From positions 33,816,030-33,880,029 of the forward strand of contig NC_051071.1 in assembly GCF_004664715.2 (NCBI RefSeq): 64,000 nucleotides of DNA, in the 5' to 3' direction. Shown here one piece after another: positions 32,575 to 42,788 of this stretch; the stretch's first letter is position 1; every line of letters begins with the position of its first letter. The notes beneath the pieces were generated by a model. It was not told the origin of the DNA. It made no database searches and saw only the letters and a program-made list of their open reading frames with translations. The stretch comes from Peromyscus leucopus (Eukaryota; Chordata; Mammalia; Rodentia; Cricetidae). The translations under genes and the position numbers were made by a program.

Positions 32575-33000
32575 CCAAATCTGTCTCCATTAGGATCCTT
32601 CCTGCTCCTCCTCCGCTCCTCCTCCTCCAACCCAGCTCACACTCCTCTGCTCCTCCGGGTTGAGCAGCCAGGACCGCGCGGGTGGAAAAAGATGTTTACA
32701 CGGCGCTGCAGAAAGACATTCTCCCACCCTGGGCAGGGTGCGCGTCTTCTGAGGAGGGTTATGTGGGGCTTAACCGCTTCATATGCAAAGATGCTGGGCC
32801 TTTCATATTTCTCTTTTGTTTATTTCTCGCTAGATGATCCCTCACTGGATTCCACGGGGATTTTTGAGACTTTCCCTACCACGTTCCCCACCAGCAGAGC
32901 CCACCAAGAAACCGGCTCAGCGGCGGGAATTCAATGCTCTGTGCTTTTGATAACTCGGGATTCTGTGGGACAAAGATTCACTCTACCATGAAGTCAGGCT
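32575..33000 (+). other. Locally GC/CpG-richer non-repetitive patch
   Basis: Starts with a CTCCTCC-rich run and holds a small cluster of CpGs (about 32665-32760). At 32832 a pyrimidine-rich run ends in 'tttctcgctag', which looks like a 3' splice site, inside a 99-codon frame (32692-32991) I do not recognise. It could be an unannotated first exon or promoter, or chance. Confidence 0.25.
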
Positions 33001-33094
33001 TTATACCACCCAGCTCTTCTTTGCAGAACCTGCGTTTTCAAGTCAAGACGCACTGAGCAGGAGTCAAAAGGCAGGGCCAGCTGCATGCCGGATA

Positions 33095-33180
33095 TTTGTC
33101 TATTTCTTTTCTTTTCCTTTTTTCCCCCCTTTCTTTTTCTTCACTCACCTTTCCTTTGCTTTTTTGCTTTTCTTTTCTTT
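33095..33180 (+). repeat. Pyrimidine-rich low-complexity tract
   Basis: Mostly TTTTC/CCTTT units. It explains the Phe/Leu-rich 100-codon frame at 33085-33387. Confidence 0.85.
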
Positions 33181-33689
33181 AGGGGTGGGCATGGCTGCTG
33201 TGGCCCAGGCTCTGAACAGTCCTCCTGGCACGTGCTTACAGGCTGCTCAACACTAATGATGCGATCAAGTTTTCTGCCAAATTCTGGAGCTAAAGGGAAA
33301 GACAAAAAAGAAATTTTCGTCAACCACCCCCAGAATTCATTCCCCGAGGCACTCTGCTGTCCTTATCAGCCAGTCTCGGGTCGCTAGCGACCCCAAGTGG
33401 CCAATTTAAAATAACACGTGAAGCGCCCCCACTCACCACCACCACCAACACCAACACACACACACACCCTTCATTCTGCAGAAAAGAAACACGCTTCAAG
33501 GTTTCACTCCCAAGTCTGGATAGAATTTTAAAACCACAAAGCTTGAAGAATCTTTAACGCCACCTAGCTCAGCCACCTCATTTTATCATTTTCTTTTTGC
33601 ATTTCTGAAGATCAAACTCAAGACCTCACACCGAGTGAGTAAACACTCAAAACACTGAGCAATTCCTGGGGCCCACCCCGCAACCATCT

Positions 33690-33785
33690 TACTCCATAGG
33701 AGGCAGAGAGTCAGAAAGGTAAAGTTGTGTTCCAAAGGTCACACCGTCCACGAGTGTCATTTAGGAACCAATGCCAGGGACCACT
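33690..33785 (-). repeat. MIR fragment
   Basis: 'gaggcagagagtcagaaagg', 'ccaaaggtcacaccg' and 'ggaaccaatgccaggga' follow MIR antisense. Confidence 0.5.
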
Positions 33786-34074
33786 CCTAGAGAGTATATG
33801 CTTCTGGGTCTTAGTTTCCTAAAGGAGACGGGAAAGGCTTTTGTTCTCCGGACCACAAAAGGACAGCTGTGGCAGTTAGGAGACTGCATATCTTAACAGA
33901 GTCGAAGTTCGGCTGCATACACTCCCAATGCACATCCTCTCTCTTCCCTTCTATACCCACAACTAACCAGGAAACACAAAATTGAGTCATGGCAAAGAGT
34001 CAGGAGGACACAGCATTTGGTAAACACAGAGGAGATTCTTCCTCCCAGAGTGAGGGGGCAGTGTGAATTTGGAT

Positions 34075-34195
34075 TTCCACCCTCATAACAGCACGGAAGG
34101 ACACTATTGTTCCCATTTTACAAATAGGAAAATGAAGGCCCATGGACATGAAGTCACTTGTCTGTAATCAGGCAATGACCAGATTGCAAAACCTA
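34075..34195 (-). repeat. MIR SINE
   Basis: 'tgttcccattttacaaatag', 'ggacatgaagtcacttgtct' and 'gcaatgaccagattgcaaa' follow MIR antisense. Confidence 0.7.
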
Positions 34196-34199
34196 TTTT

Positions 34200-34910
34200 C
34201 ATACAATTTTATTTATGAATGTCTCAATTTGCCCAGCCATCAAATGGGATAATAAAGTTTGTGTGTAAGAGTCAAAAGATATTAGTGTTAGACAGGGTCC
34301 TTTGTAAAGCCCTCCTTAAACAAAATAAATACACAAGACAAAAATGGATGATGTCTACCTGCATATATAGTCAGGCTCAACACCCACAGTTCCCGTATCT
34401 GCAGATTCAAGTTGGTATGGCTCAAGAAAACTCAGGGGAATGATTGGATCTGAACTGAGCATGAATGAACATTTTTCTTTTCCTTGTGATTATTGCTTAA
34501 GCAACACAGTGGATAAACCAATTACACTGTAGTAATACATTAAGAGTAACAAGTGACCTAGAGGTGACTTTAAATAAACGAGATGATGTGGGAGGTGATA
34601 CACATTTCTCATGAGAGACTGGACCACTTACAGATTTGAATATCCACAGGATCCTATAACTACCATCCTATGGATACATAGGGAAAACAACACGGGCACT
34701 TGTGTGGCTAATGCAGGATTGGGAACAGAGGTCCACTCAGTATTTGCAGCATTAGGTCCTATTTCTATACTTCGTTTTAGTTATCCTGTAACACACATTT
34801 TAGGGTTTGTTTAGCCCAAGATAGAAGTTTATTTAAGTTTGGTGGTCAGCATTGCTGTGTTGCTGGTGTTCAAACCACAATGTGCTTCTTTTATTTTAAA
34901 GATATTTCTA
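34200..34910. other. Unassigned stretch
   Basis: No recognised repeat or gene. Confidence 0.45.
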
Positions 34911-34912
34911 AA

Positions 34913-35095
34913 TTTCTTAATTATGTTTATATGGGGAGGGGGTCAGTGAGTGCAATGCCTACAGAGGCCAGAAAAAGGCATCAAATCCCCTTTGGCTAAA
35001 GTTCCAGGCTAACAAACATGGGTTCTGGGAACCAAACTCTGGCCTCTCCAAGAGCAGTATGTGCTCTTACCTGCTGACCTATCTCTCCAGAACCT
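34913..35095 (-). repeat. B2-family SINE
   Basis: In antisense: 'acagaggccagaaaaaggca', 'catgggttctgggaaccaaa', 'cctctccaagagcagtatgt' and 'gctgacctatctctccag'. Full length but diverged. Confidence 0.85.
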
Positions 35096-35329
35096 CAAAA
35101 TGTGTTTCTAAGCTCAAGTTCCTCTTCAAGAGATAGACAGAGACATATCATCCAAAGTCTGTTCCCAAACCAGTCAAGAAGAGACATGGGGTCTTTATAA
35201 ATTTTAAATATGACATCATAGATAACATTTAATTGTGTCTATTGTCATGCTTTGCCACTACTGGAATAGTTTCAAATTAGATGCAGTTGACTTTTAACTC
35301 AAATATCACCATAGCATCCAAAAGTTTCA

Positions 35330-35830
35330 AGAGAAGGTAGCAAATTTCAAAAACCCCTATACTGGTGCCGGGTGTACATCCAAAGAACTTTTAGCACATC
35401 ACACAGATCCCTGAGCCTCCGCTTATGTTACAACACTATCCGCAGCAGCCAAGTTATGGAATCATCCTAGGTATCCATCAACAGATGAGTGGATAAAGAA
35501 ATACAATATTCCTTATTCAGCCATAAAAAAAAAAGAATGAAATTATGTCACCTGCTGGAAAGAAGATTCAACTAGAGACCCATCATATTAAGCAAAATAA
35601 GCCAGACTCAGAATGACAAATATTACATGTTGTTGTCTCTCACTTGTAGATCACAGAATGCATGTAGAGGCAACCATACATACGGGGGGGGGGGGAATCT
35701 AGGGGAAAGAAGGAAACTGGTGAGGATGAGGAAGGGAGTGTGAAAAGAAAGGGGAGGGCATGGGGAGTGGATGTAGTCAAACCTGAAATAAATTTGACTT
35801 GAAATAAATTATCTTAATAAACCTGTCACT
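35330..35830 (+). mobile_element. L1 LINE 3' end
   Basis: 'caacactatccgcagcagcc', 'gtatccatcaacagatgagt', 'caatattccttattcagcca' and 'gttgttgtctctcacttgta' are the end of ORF2, followed by a G-rich 3' UTR with a 13-G run. Truncated 5', no functional frame. Confidence 0.88.
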
Positions 35831-36695
35831 GTGTATAATGGATGGACACCAATGTGGGCAGGGGGGCACTGTCGAATTCAACCTGCTCCCAGGAGATCCC
35901 ATTTTTCCTAAAACAAAAACCAGACCCTTTGACTTGATTCAAAAACAGAAACAGAAACACCAGTCACCTACCCTGTGTGTCACCTTTCCATGACACCTCT
36001 CACTCTGTCTCCTTTCATCAGTGGACTGGACCTGCACCCCCTGTCCCCACCCCACGCCCTGCCCCACAGTAGGACACTGCCCACACTTGGCAGCTCTTTC
36101 TTAGGCACAGACAGCACAACCTTTGCTGTCTGCCTGAAGCACCATGGAGACCATCTGGAATTTTCCCAGGGCAGACACTGAAGTTACTGCAGGAAAACAG
36201 GAGGTAATAGGAATGACAGAAACATGAGGTCAGATTGATTTACGATGCACACGCAGTTCTGGAGCCAGTAAGTCCCCTGTTCTAGAAGAAGATAGGAAAG
36301 TTAGTGGAAATAGTCACAACCCTTGTTTAAAAGCATACGTGTGCCATGCTTGAAACTCTAACCAATATTACTATATTCCAATCCTAGAATTCCATGACTA
36401 CTAATTTGCCAAACTGAAATAATCTAACATGTGGGTAGTAACTTACAAAGATGCTCATTGCTAACTTACTCATAATTACAAAAAGTGAAAAAACAATAGC
36501 TCAAACCAAGAAGCAAGGTGTGCACCAACAAGGCTTAGGGTATGGCCCCAATAGAGTAGAATAAAAAAATGTAGAGATCAAAAGGGTTTTCAACCAAATT
36601 GTGTTTTTAATGATAACAACTGAAAAAGTAGAAGGAATTTGAAGGACTTTAGTGGGAAAATGGTGCATGTGTTGAGACCAGACATTTTAAACTGA
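35831..36695. other. Unassigned stretch
   Basis: No recognised repeat or gene. The 68-codon frame at 35975-36181 is unsupported. Confidence 0.45.
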
Positions 36696-36699
36696 AGTA

Positions 36700-36896
36700 A
36701 GAGAAGTGTCACCATGAAGAGGGGGTTGGCAGGTTAATGTCACCATGTGCTCCCACCACCAAGACATCCTGCCAATTGTATGTCACACGTGGTCATAGAC
36801 TGAACCCTCTGAAATCATGAGCCAAAATAAAAATTCCTTCTAGGAAGTTCTTCTCTTGGATATTTGGTTACAGCTGCACAGAGGTAACCAATAGCA
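36700..36896 (+). repeat. MaLR LTR fragment (MT type), 3' half
   Basis: 'catagactgaaccctctgaa', 'atcatgagccaaaataaaaa' (with the LTR poly(A) signal region) and 'ggttacagctgcacagaggt'. Confidence 0.7.
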
Positions 36897-36988
36897 ACTG
36901 TCCAGACACAACTACCTCTTGCTGATTTCTTAGCAGTAAATGGATTAACTGGATAACAAGTTACATTCCCTCATTATTTGAGAATGCA

Positions 36989-37075
36989 GTTGACAGGCAG
37001 GGTTTCCCTAGTTGACAGGCAGGGTTTCCCTAGTTGACAGGCTGGGTTTCCCTAGTTGACAGGCAAGGTTTCCCA
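36989..37075 (+). repeat. 22-bp minisatellite, 4 copies
   Basis: Units of gttgacaggcagggtttccc plus 'ta' start at 36989, 37011, 37033 and 37055. The first two are identical; the others differ at one or two bases, and the last lacks a base. There are no spacers, so it is not a CRISPR-like array. Confidence 0.95.
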
Positions 37076-37087
37076 GTTAGCTCCAAC

Positions 37088-37404
37088 TGTCAACTCAACA
37101 CAGCCTAGAACTAACTAAGGCATTGTCTAGATCAGAGTAGCCTATCTGTAGGAAACTGCATTAATTGTTAATTAATGTAGGAAGCCCCTCCCCCAGTCCA
37201 CTATGGGTGGTTCCATCCCAGAGCAAATGGTCTTGAGCTGTATAAGAAAGCTAGGTAAAGACAAGCCTGAGCAAGCAAGCCAGAAAAAGTAGCTTCATGA
37301 TTTCTGCTTCAAGGTCCGGACTTCCCTCAATGATGGGCTGCTTCCCTCCTCATGTTGCTTTTAGTTGAGTATTTTATCACAGCCGCAGAAAGGAAATTAG
37401 AACA
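37088..37404 (+). repeat. Rodent ERVL-type LTR-like repeat
   Basis: Starts TGTCAACTCAACACAGCCTA, then 'gcattgtctagatcagagta', 'aggaagcccctcccccagtc', 'gagctgtataagaaagct' (TATA-like), 'gcttcaaggtccggact' and 'tttatcacagccgcagaaag', and ends 'aattagaaca'. Same family as 4999-5324. Confidence 0.65.
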
Positions 37405-38944
37405 CAGGGTTTATGTGAATTCACTCAACTGATATGCATTGGATGCTCACGATGCCCTCTTCTGACAGATGAGAGATACAAGATTCCCTACAAGGTATGG
37501 GGCTGGCATTCCGTCAAAGGCCAAATGTGAATAATACCGACTCTGCTAAGCACTGTGCTCACACTGACTTGGTGGCTATCTGAGGTAGTGATTCTCCTAA
37601 TCTGTGATGGCCAACCCATAATGGAATACACAGCAGTACCCTGATGCCCAGATATCTAGAAAGGTCCTCCTTACTCAAGACCCATGCATTGGTGATGAAT
37701 GCTAGAAGCCGCCATAAGCTCTCTGGAAGAGCATTGCAAATAATATATAAAAACAATCACACTCACATTAGTCAGGGCCAGCAGAGTCATGATTCGGAGA
37801 CATTCCCTCCAGCCTGTCGAGTGGTGCAGATAGCAGGAGAGACTTGAAAGAGAGCTGTGGTAGGGTTGGTGAGAATTAATCATGTCTTCTAAATAATAAA
37901 CTCTCAAAAATGTGCTCTAGGGGACCACTCTTACCTAGCCTGGAGGTTGGAGCTCATTTTTGGTTTTTTTTCAAGCGAGTAATAAAAGCATTAGCATAAG
38001 CCACAATGGTTTTACATTTGTTAAGCTTCCTCTATAAATAACTTGAGATCTGAAAGTACCGAAGCAGAAAAGAAATGTTCAACAGGAAAGAGTAAGAATC
38101 CAAAGAGGAGAGAAAAAGTCAACTGACTGGTTTCCCAAGACTACACTGCCCCCCCAAACCCCAACCCACCCCCACCCCACAGGCTTCCCCAGGTAATCTA
38201 TGGTGTTGCCAGCGTGATCAACCAAAAAAACTTCCCCGCCTTTCTATAACCTGTATAACTTCTTTCCGGATATGGATTTCAACTGGGCTTAAAACTGTCA
38301 CTAAATCTCCAAAAGATTCATCAAAGACCAAACAACAGAACGGAAAAGGGTTTGAGGCTGAAGGTAAAAGATTAAGGCCAAAGGTTCTGTCCTGAGGAAC
38401 TGTTGTTTGAACAGGAAATCAAATGACCTAAGGTGGTTGCCGGAGGGAAGGAAGGAACGGCCATAAATCAAGGAAACAGCACCCTCCCCATTGCTCTCCT
38501 GCCCATGGAAAATTCTCAGAGAAAACTCAAGAAAATGAAAATAGAACCAGCCCCAAATCCATCCCAGATGTCCACTTTTGACTCCCCAAGAAATGGGAGA
38601 AAGAAATGGAAAAAATCATTTAAAATAAAAATGAACGACTTGGGATGTGTTCCCTTCACTTTGCCCTCCATAATGAATCTTCTCTAATTTTAAGCCAAAT
38701 AGCAAATTCAACAATTGCTGCTTTGTTCACAGAATGTGTCTGCATACATTTCCCTTCTCCAGCTGTGTCCATGGCTTTGAGGAGAGAAACCAGAATTCCT
38801 CCCTACACCAAGGACACACACAGCTGCCAGTGGATGCATAGTACATGGCTACTGGTTGACATAAAGTGGGAGGTTGACGTCAAGTCCGACTTTCTTTTTT
38901 GGGACTACCGGCCCACAAATAACAACATAGTTTAGATTTTAAAC
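37405..38944. other. Unassigned stretch
   Basis: No recognised repeat. Contains a C-rich patch (38146-38180). The frames of 65-96 codons are unsupported. Confidence 0.4.
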
Positions 38945-38947
38945 TGA

Positions 38948-39142
38948 ATTTTAGATGTATTTAATTTATGTGTATGAATGCTTTTCGCCTGCATATATAT
39001 GAGCACCATGTGTGTACCTGTTTGACCCCCTGGAACTGGAGTTATAGATGGTCGTGATTTAACATGTGGGTGCTAGGAATTGAACCCAGGTCCTCTGTAA
39101 GAGCTGAAAATGCTTATAACTGCTTAGCAATTTCTCCAGCCC
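38948..39142 (-). repeat. B2/B3-family SINE
   Basis: In antisense: 'cctgcatatatatgagcacc', 'ccctggaactggagttatag', 'catgtgggtgctaggaattg' and 'agcaatttctccagccc'. Confidence 0.85.
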
Positions 39143-39331
39143 CCCCCCCAACATAATTCATAATAGCTTATCCCTAGTCCCTCAAATTTCTGATAATAAA
39201 AAATGGGCTGAAAAAGGAAAACTTAGAAAATAGATTTCTTGCAATCATTCATGTTCAAGTTGCTCTATTTTGACAAAAAGTTCATGGATTAAACCAAGAA
39301 ATTCATGATTAAATATAAAAATAGAAAAATC

Positions 39332-39965
39332 TGTTATGCCCAGATTTTGACCCCCCAAAGAGACCACCGTAGACCTTTGGATTTCCAGAATGCAACAGCA
39401 AGGTTTATTCTGCAGATACAAGTCTAGACAGGGACTCATTCCTACACCCAATACAGTGAGGCAGGGAGGAGTGCCTCTTTCTTGGGGAAGTTAGTTTTTA
39501 TAGGCAAAATCCATAAAATTTCTTAGAGGGGAGGGGGTTAGTACGGGTCCATCCTTGATTGGTCAAGTTTTTCCCGGGCCTGGACTTTACCTTATTTTAT
39601 CTTATCTGTTTGCCCTGTCAGGAGTTTTACAACTCATCTCCGGGGTCTGGTCTTGTTATCTCTGGAGAGGGGCATCTCATGGTTAATTGGTTACCATCAG
39701 ACATCCTGACTCTGTTCTTTTGTTCCTGGGGCTGGCGCCATCATTTCTGGGGACTTGAAACTGGCCTGGCCTGGATCACATCACGGTCCCCAAAGCTGCC
39801 ACTGAATACTTTAGGTACAGAATGCAAAAGTAAGGTGTTTTCTAAGTCTCCAGGGAGGCTCTTCCAAATCTTTCACTCACAGCAGGGAGGTGGGGAGAAG
39901 GAGCCTCCCCTTTCTTTATGAGGCTAGTTCTTAAAGGCACAGACCATATAATTTATTTTAACCCA
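39332..39965 (-). mobile_element. ERV LTR with internally repeated module
   Basis: A TG...CA-bounded block. In minus sense it starts after a polypurine tract (TGGGTTAAAATAAATT) and ends 'gggcataaca'. Minus-strand TATAAAAA (39502-39495) and AATAAA (39408-39403) give a plausible U3-R arrangement. A second, diverged version of the end module lies at about 39780-39945: compare 'cagaatgcaacagcaaggt' with 'cagaatgcaaaagtaaggt'. So this is either one LTR with an internal duplication or two LTRs fused by recombination. Class uncertain (gammaretrovirus-like ending). Confidence 0.65.
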
Positions 39966-40285
39966 CCTCCCTTTTTAGTCTTTTGGTCGAATATCCTGAC
40001 TGTTTTCCAAAGTCCCTGTAGCAGATACAGCCACCTGGGGAAAAGGGGTCTAAGTTCTTATCTACACTTAGGAATCCTGGTTTAAGCTTCTCTTTGTCTG
40101 TAGGGGATAGAGTGGGGGGTTTTACTGAGGTATCACAAATCTATTTTTATAATGTTTTAGATCAATGTCTTTAATTTTTAAGGCTTTTGAAAAATAAATT
40201 TGAGTTGTGCAATGCTCCCCTTTTAAGACTTTCAATTTTTTAATATCTGTAGTTTACTTTGACATACTTCTATATATGTATGATA
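39966..40285 (-). mobile_element. Probable ERV internal 3' remnant with polypurine tract
   Basis: The minus strand reads 'gactaaaaagggagg' immediately before the LTR start, a fitting polypurine tract. The remaining 300 bp upstream of it carry no coding frame. Truncated by or near the (TG)n at 40291. Confidence 0.45.
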
Positions 40286-40289
40286 TATG

Positions 40290-40290
<1 letters not shown>

Positions 40291-40339
<49 letters not shown>
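40291..40339 (+). repeat. (TG)n microsatellite
   Basis: About 24 TG units. Confidence 0.97.
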
Positions 40340-40375
40340 ATGAATGTATGTGTTGTCTTTACTTTAGCCCCTAGG

Positions 40376-40894
40376 TGTAGCATGAATCTTAGTTCTTATT
40401 AATAAAATCAAACCTGAGGCAGGTATTGGGGTGAGCACTGGAAGATCAGAGAAGTAGAACAAGCCACAGCTAACTCACCTGGTCAATTTCTCAGCTGGTC
40501 TTGTTTCCTCAAACTGGAAGCTTCTGTGTCCTTATCCCAATGGCTCTCAGCTGAACTGCTGCTCGAAAGCCTGAAGCTTAACCAGCCAAATGCTTAACCA
40601 GACCATATGCTTAACCAGACCAAATGCTTCTAGTTTCTGGTCCTCACGCCTTATATACCTTTCTGCTTTCTACCGCCACTCCCTGGGATTAAAGGCGTGA
40701 GTCACCACGCTTGGCTGTATCCAATGTGGCCTTGAACCCACAGAGATACAGAGGGATTTCTACCTCTGGAGTGCTAGGATTAAAGGTGTGAGTGCCACCA
40801 TTTTCTAGCCTCTGTATCTAGTGGCTGTTCTGTCTCTGACCCCAGATAAGTTTATTACGGTGCACAATATTTTGGGGAACACAATACCACCACA
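40376..40894 (-). mobile_element. 519-bp solo LTR with B1-like U3
   Basis: Bounded by TG...CA and by a perfect 6-bp target duplication, cctagg (40370-40375 and 40895-40900), typical of class II ERVs. In minus sense it starts TGTGGTGGTATTGTG, carries two B1-like 'cacgcctttaatccca'-type segments (near 40803-40770 and 40716-40684), then TATATAA (40657-40651), and ends with an AATAA-containing R/U5 and 'ttcatgctaca'. A 17-bp unit (gcttaaccagaccaaat-like) is repeated three times at about 40575-40624. No internal region, so it is a recombined solo LTR. Confidence 0.82.
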
Positions 40895-40900
40895 CCTAGG

Positions 40901-41282
40901 GTAGTTTAGTTAAGATCTTTGAGAAACCCAATGATCTCCTTTCGTGGAAAAACCTAACTTAGACCTTGTTTTGAATCTTTTTTGCATCAATAAACTGAGA
41001 ATTCTCATCCATGATCCACGTGCCCGCAGCAATCTTTGCTTGCCATCTGAGAAGGCCAAGGAGCAGAGAGCTAAGGCCTCACCACAAGAGACTAGACATA
41101 TGACTCATCCGTTCCACTAACTAATAACTCTTAAAATGTGAACAACAAAACTCATTTTAGCTTCACAATATCACTTGAGAGCAACCTCATGGAAAAGGGA
41201 GAAATCAATGTTTTCTTGGAATCTGTTACCTTGGAGGAAAGCAGCACCCACCAAAACCACAAGACAATGGTGAATGTTTGTT
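40901..41282. other. Unassigned stretch
   Basis: Nothing recognised. Confidence 0.4.
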
Positions 41283-41605
41283 TTAGTCAGCTTCACATTG
41301 CTATAACAAAATAATTAAAGTAATTAATTCCATAACAGGAAAGGATTTTATTTTGGCTCAAGACTCTGAAGGTAGCACCATTGTTTTGGACCTCATGCAA
41401 AAGCAGGCCATCAAAGAAGAATAGGATGGAATTAAACCATTTACATAAGCCAGGAAACAAAGAAGAGGACAGGCCTGAATCTGTCATCTCTTTTGATGAC
41501 AATCCACTAACACCTGAAGAATTCCCTTAAGACTCCTAAAGGTCCACAGCACCTCTCAGTAATGTCACTCTAGAGATGAGCCCTATCTAACACATTGGGA
41601 ACATT
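41283..41605 (-). repeat. MaLR-type LTR (MT/MLT-like)
   Basis: In antisense: 'cacattgctataacaaaa', 'gattttattttggctcaaga', 'gcacctctcagtaatgtcac' and 'gatgagccctatctaacaca'. Old and diverged. Confidence 0.6.
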
Positions 41606-41876
41606 TTAACATTCACTGGGTCCCATTGCATAATGATAATGGCTAATGATCATTACTTGCTCAACCTCTTCCTACTGTCTCTTTTACCACCTTCCTTGGG
41701 TACAACAGATCATCTTAAGTTTTTGAGCTTTACAGCTTCCATGTGGTTGACATATCTGTGAATGATCTATTACATGCACCTAGGAGTCAAGATTCTCTAT
41801 CACATTGGTATTCTCTGTGTAGTTCTCAACTACAGTACCATTCATGGAACCAGGCAAGAAACAGGTCCAAGGTCTC
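41606..41876. other. Unassigned stretch
   Basis: Short gap between the MaLR LTR and the (TC)n tract; nothing recognised. Confidence 0.4.
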
Positions 41877-41942
41877 CTCTTGCTCTCTATCTCTCCCTTT
41901 CTCCCTCCCTCCCCCTCTCTCTCTTTCTCTCTCTCTTTCTCC

Positions 41943-41977
<35 letters not shown>

Positions 41978-41978
41978 C
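41877..41978 (+). repeat. Compound (TC)n(CA)n microsatellite
   Basis: CTCCC/CTCTCT units pass into (CA)n. Explains the Ser/Leu-rich plus frames and the Glu/Arg-rich minus frame. Confidence 0.95.
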
Positions 41979-42601
41979 ACATAAACCATACCTATCTCCA
42001 GATTCAGATTCAGGTCTCACCAATCCATCTTTCACCCAGTGATAAAGGATGCATAGTTGGGAGCTTGCCCAAACATCACTTAGTCAAACAGTTCAACAGT
42101 TCCTCATTCCTCATTGGCTGTTGATCTCTAGGCATGTACTCCACTGGTTAAAACTGAGAGAAAGTGAAAGACTAGCAACCCAAACCTCTACCAGAATACT
42201 CTACACACAGCAAGATCATTTTTTTCTAGCCATATGCAGTGAGATGGTAACATATTTACAATCCAGTGGCAAGTGAAAACGGCTTCCTGCTCGAGGATAT
42301 GTACTTTCCTTTTACGTGATGAAGGACCTGGCAGAGAGGCAGAGACACCACATTAGCTAATTGAGATAGCAGAGAAATATATCTCCCAAAATGCGTACCT
42401 GCTTTTCTCAAAGAAATGGCATTCCTGAAGATTTCTAATTTTATTATCCTTTCAAAATGCTTTACTTTGAACAAAAACACTCATGGTCAGTTTTTTTTTT
42501 AAATGTTCCTATAATAATTTGAGTATTTTCTCTTTCCAAGGTTCTAAGCCATATTTCATAGGAGTAAAGTGCAAGGCACAGATATAATTTCAAGTTTTTT
42601 C

Positions 42602-42604
<3 letters not shown>
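41979..42604. other. Unassigned stretch
   Basis: Nothing recognised. Confidence 0.4.
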
Positions 42605-42645
<41 letters not shown>

Positions 42646-42788
42646 GTTTTTCGAGACAGGGTTTCTCTGTGTAGCTTTGTGCCTTTCCTGGAACTCACTT
42701 GGTAGCCCAGGCTGGCCTCGAACTCACAGAGATCTGCCTGGCTCTGTCTCCAGAGTGCTGGGATTAAAGGCATGCGCCACCACCGGCC
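42605..42788 (-). mobile_element. Full-length B1 SINE with 40-nt tail
   Basis: A run of 40 T (the A tail in element sense) precedes 'ggtttttcgagacagggttt', 'gtgcctttcctggaactcac' (cricetid-style) and 'gctgggattaaaggcatgcg'. The long unbroken tail and low divergence suggest a young insertion; the target duplication is blurred by T runs. Confidence 0.93.

Noticed and set aside
36989..37075. Regular 22-bp repeats considered as a CRISPR-like array
   Set aside because: The units are directly tandem with no unique spacers, and the context is mammalian.
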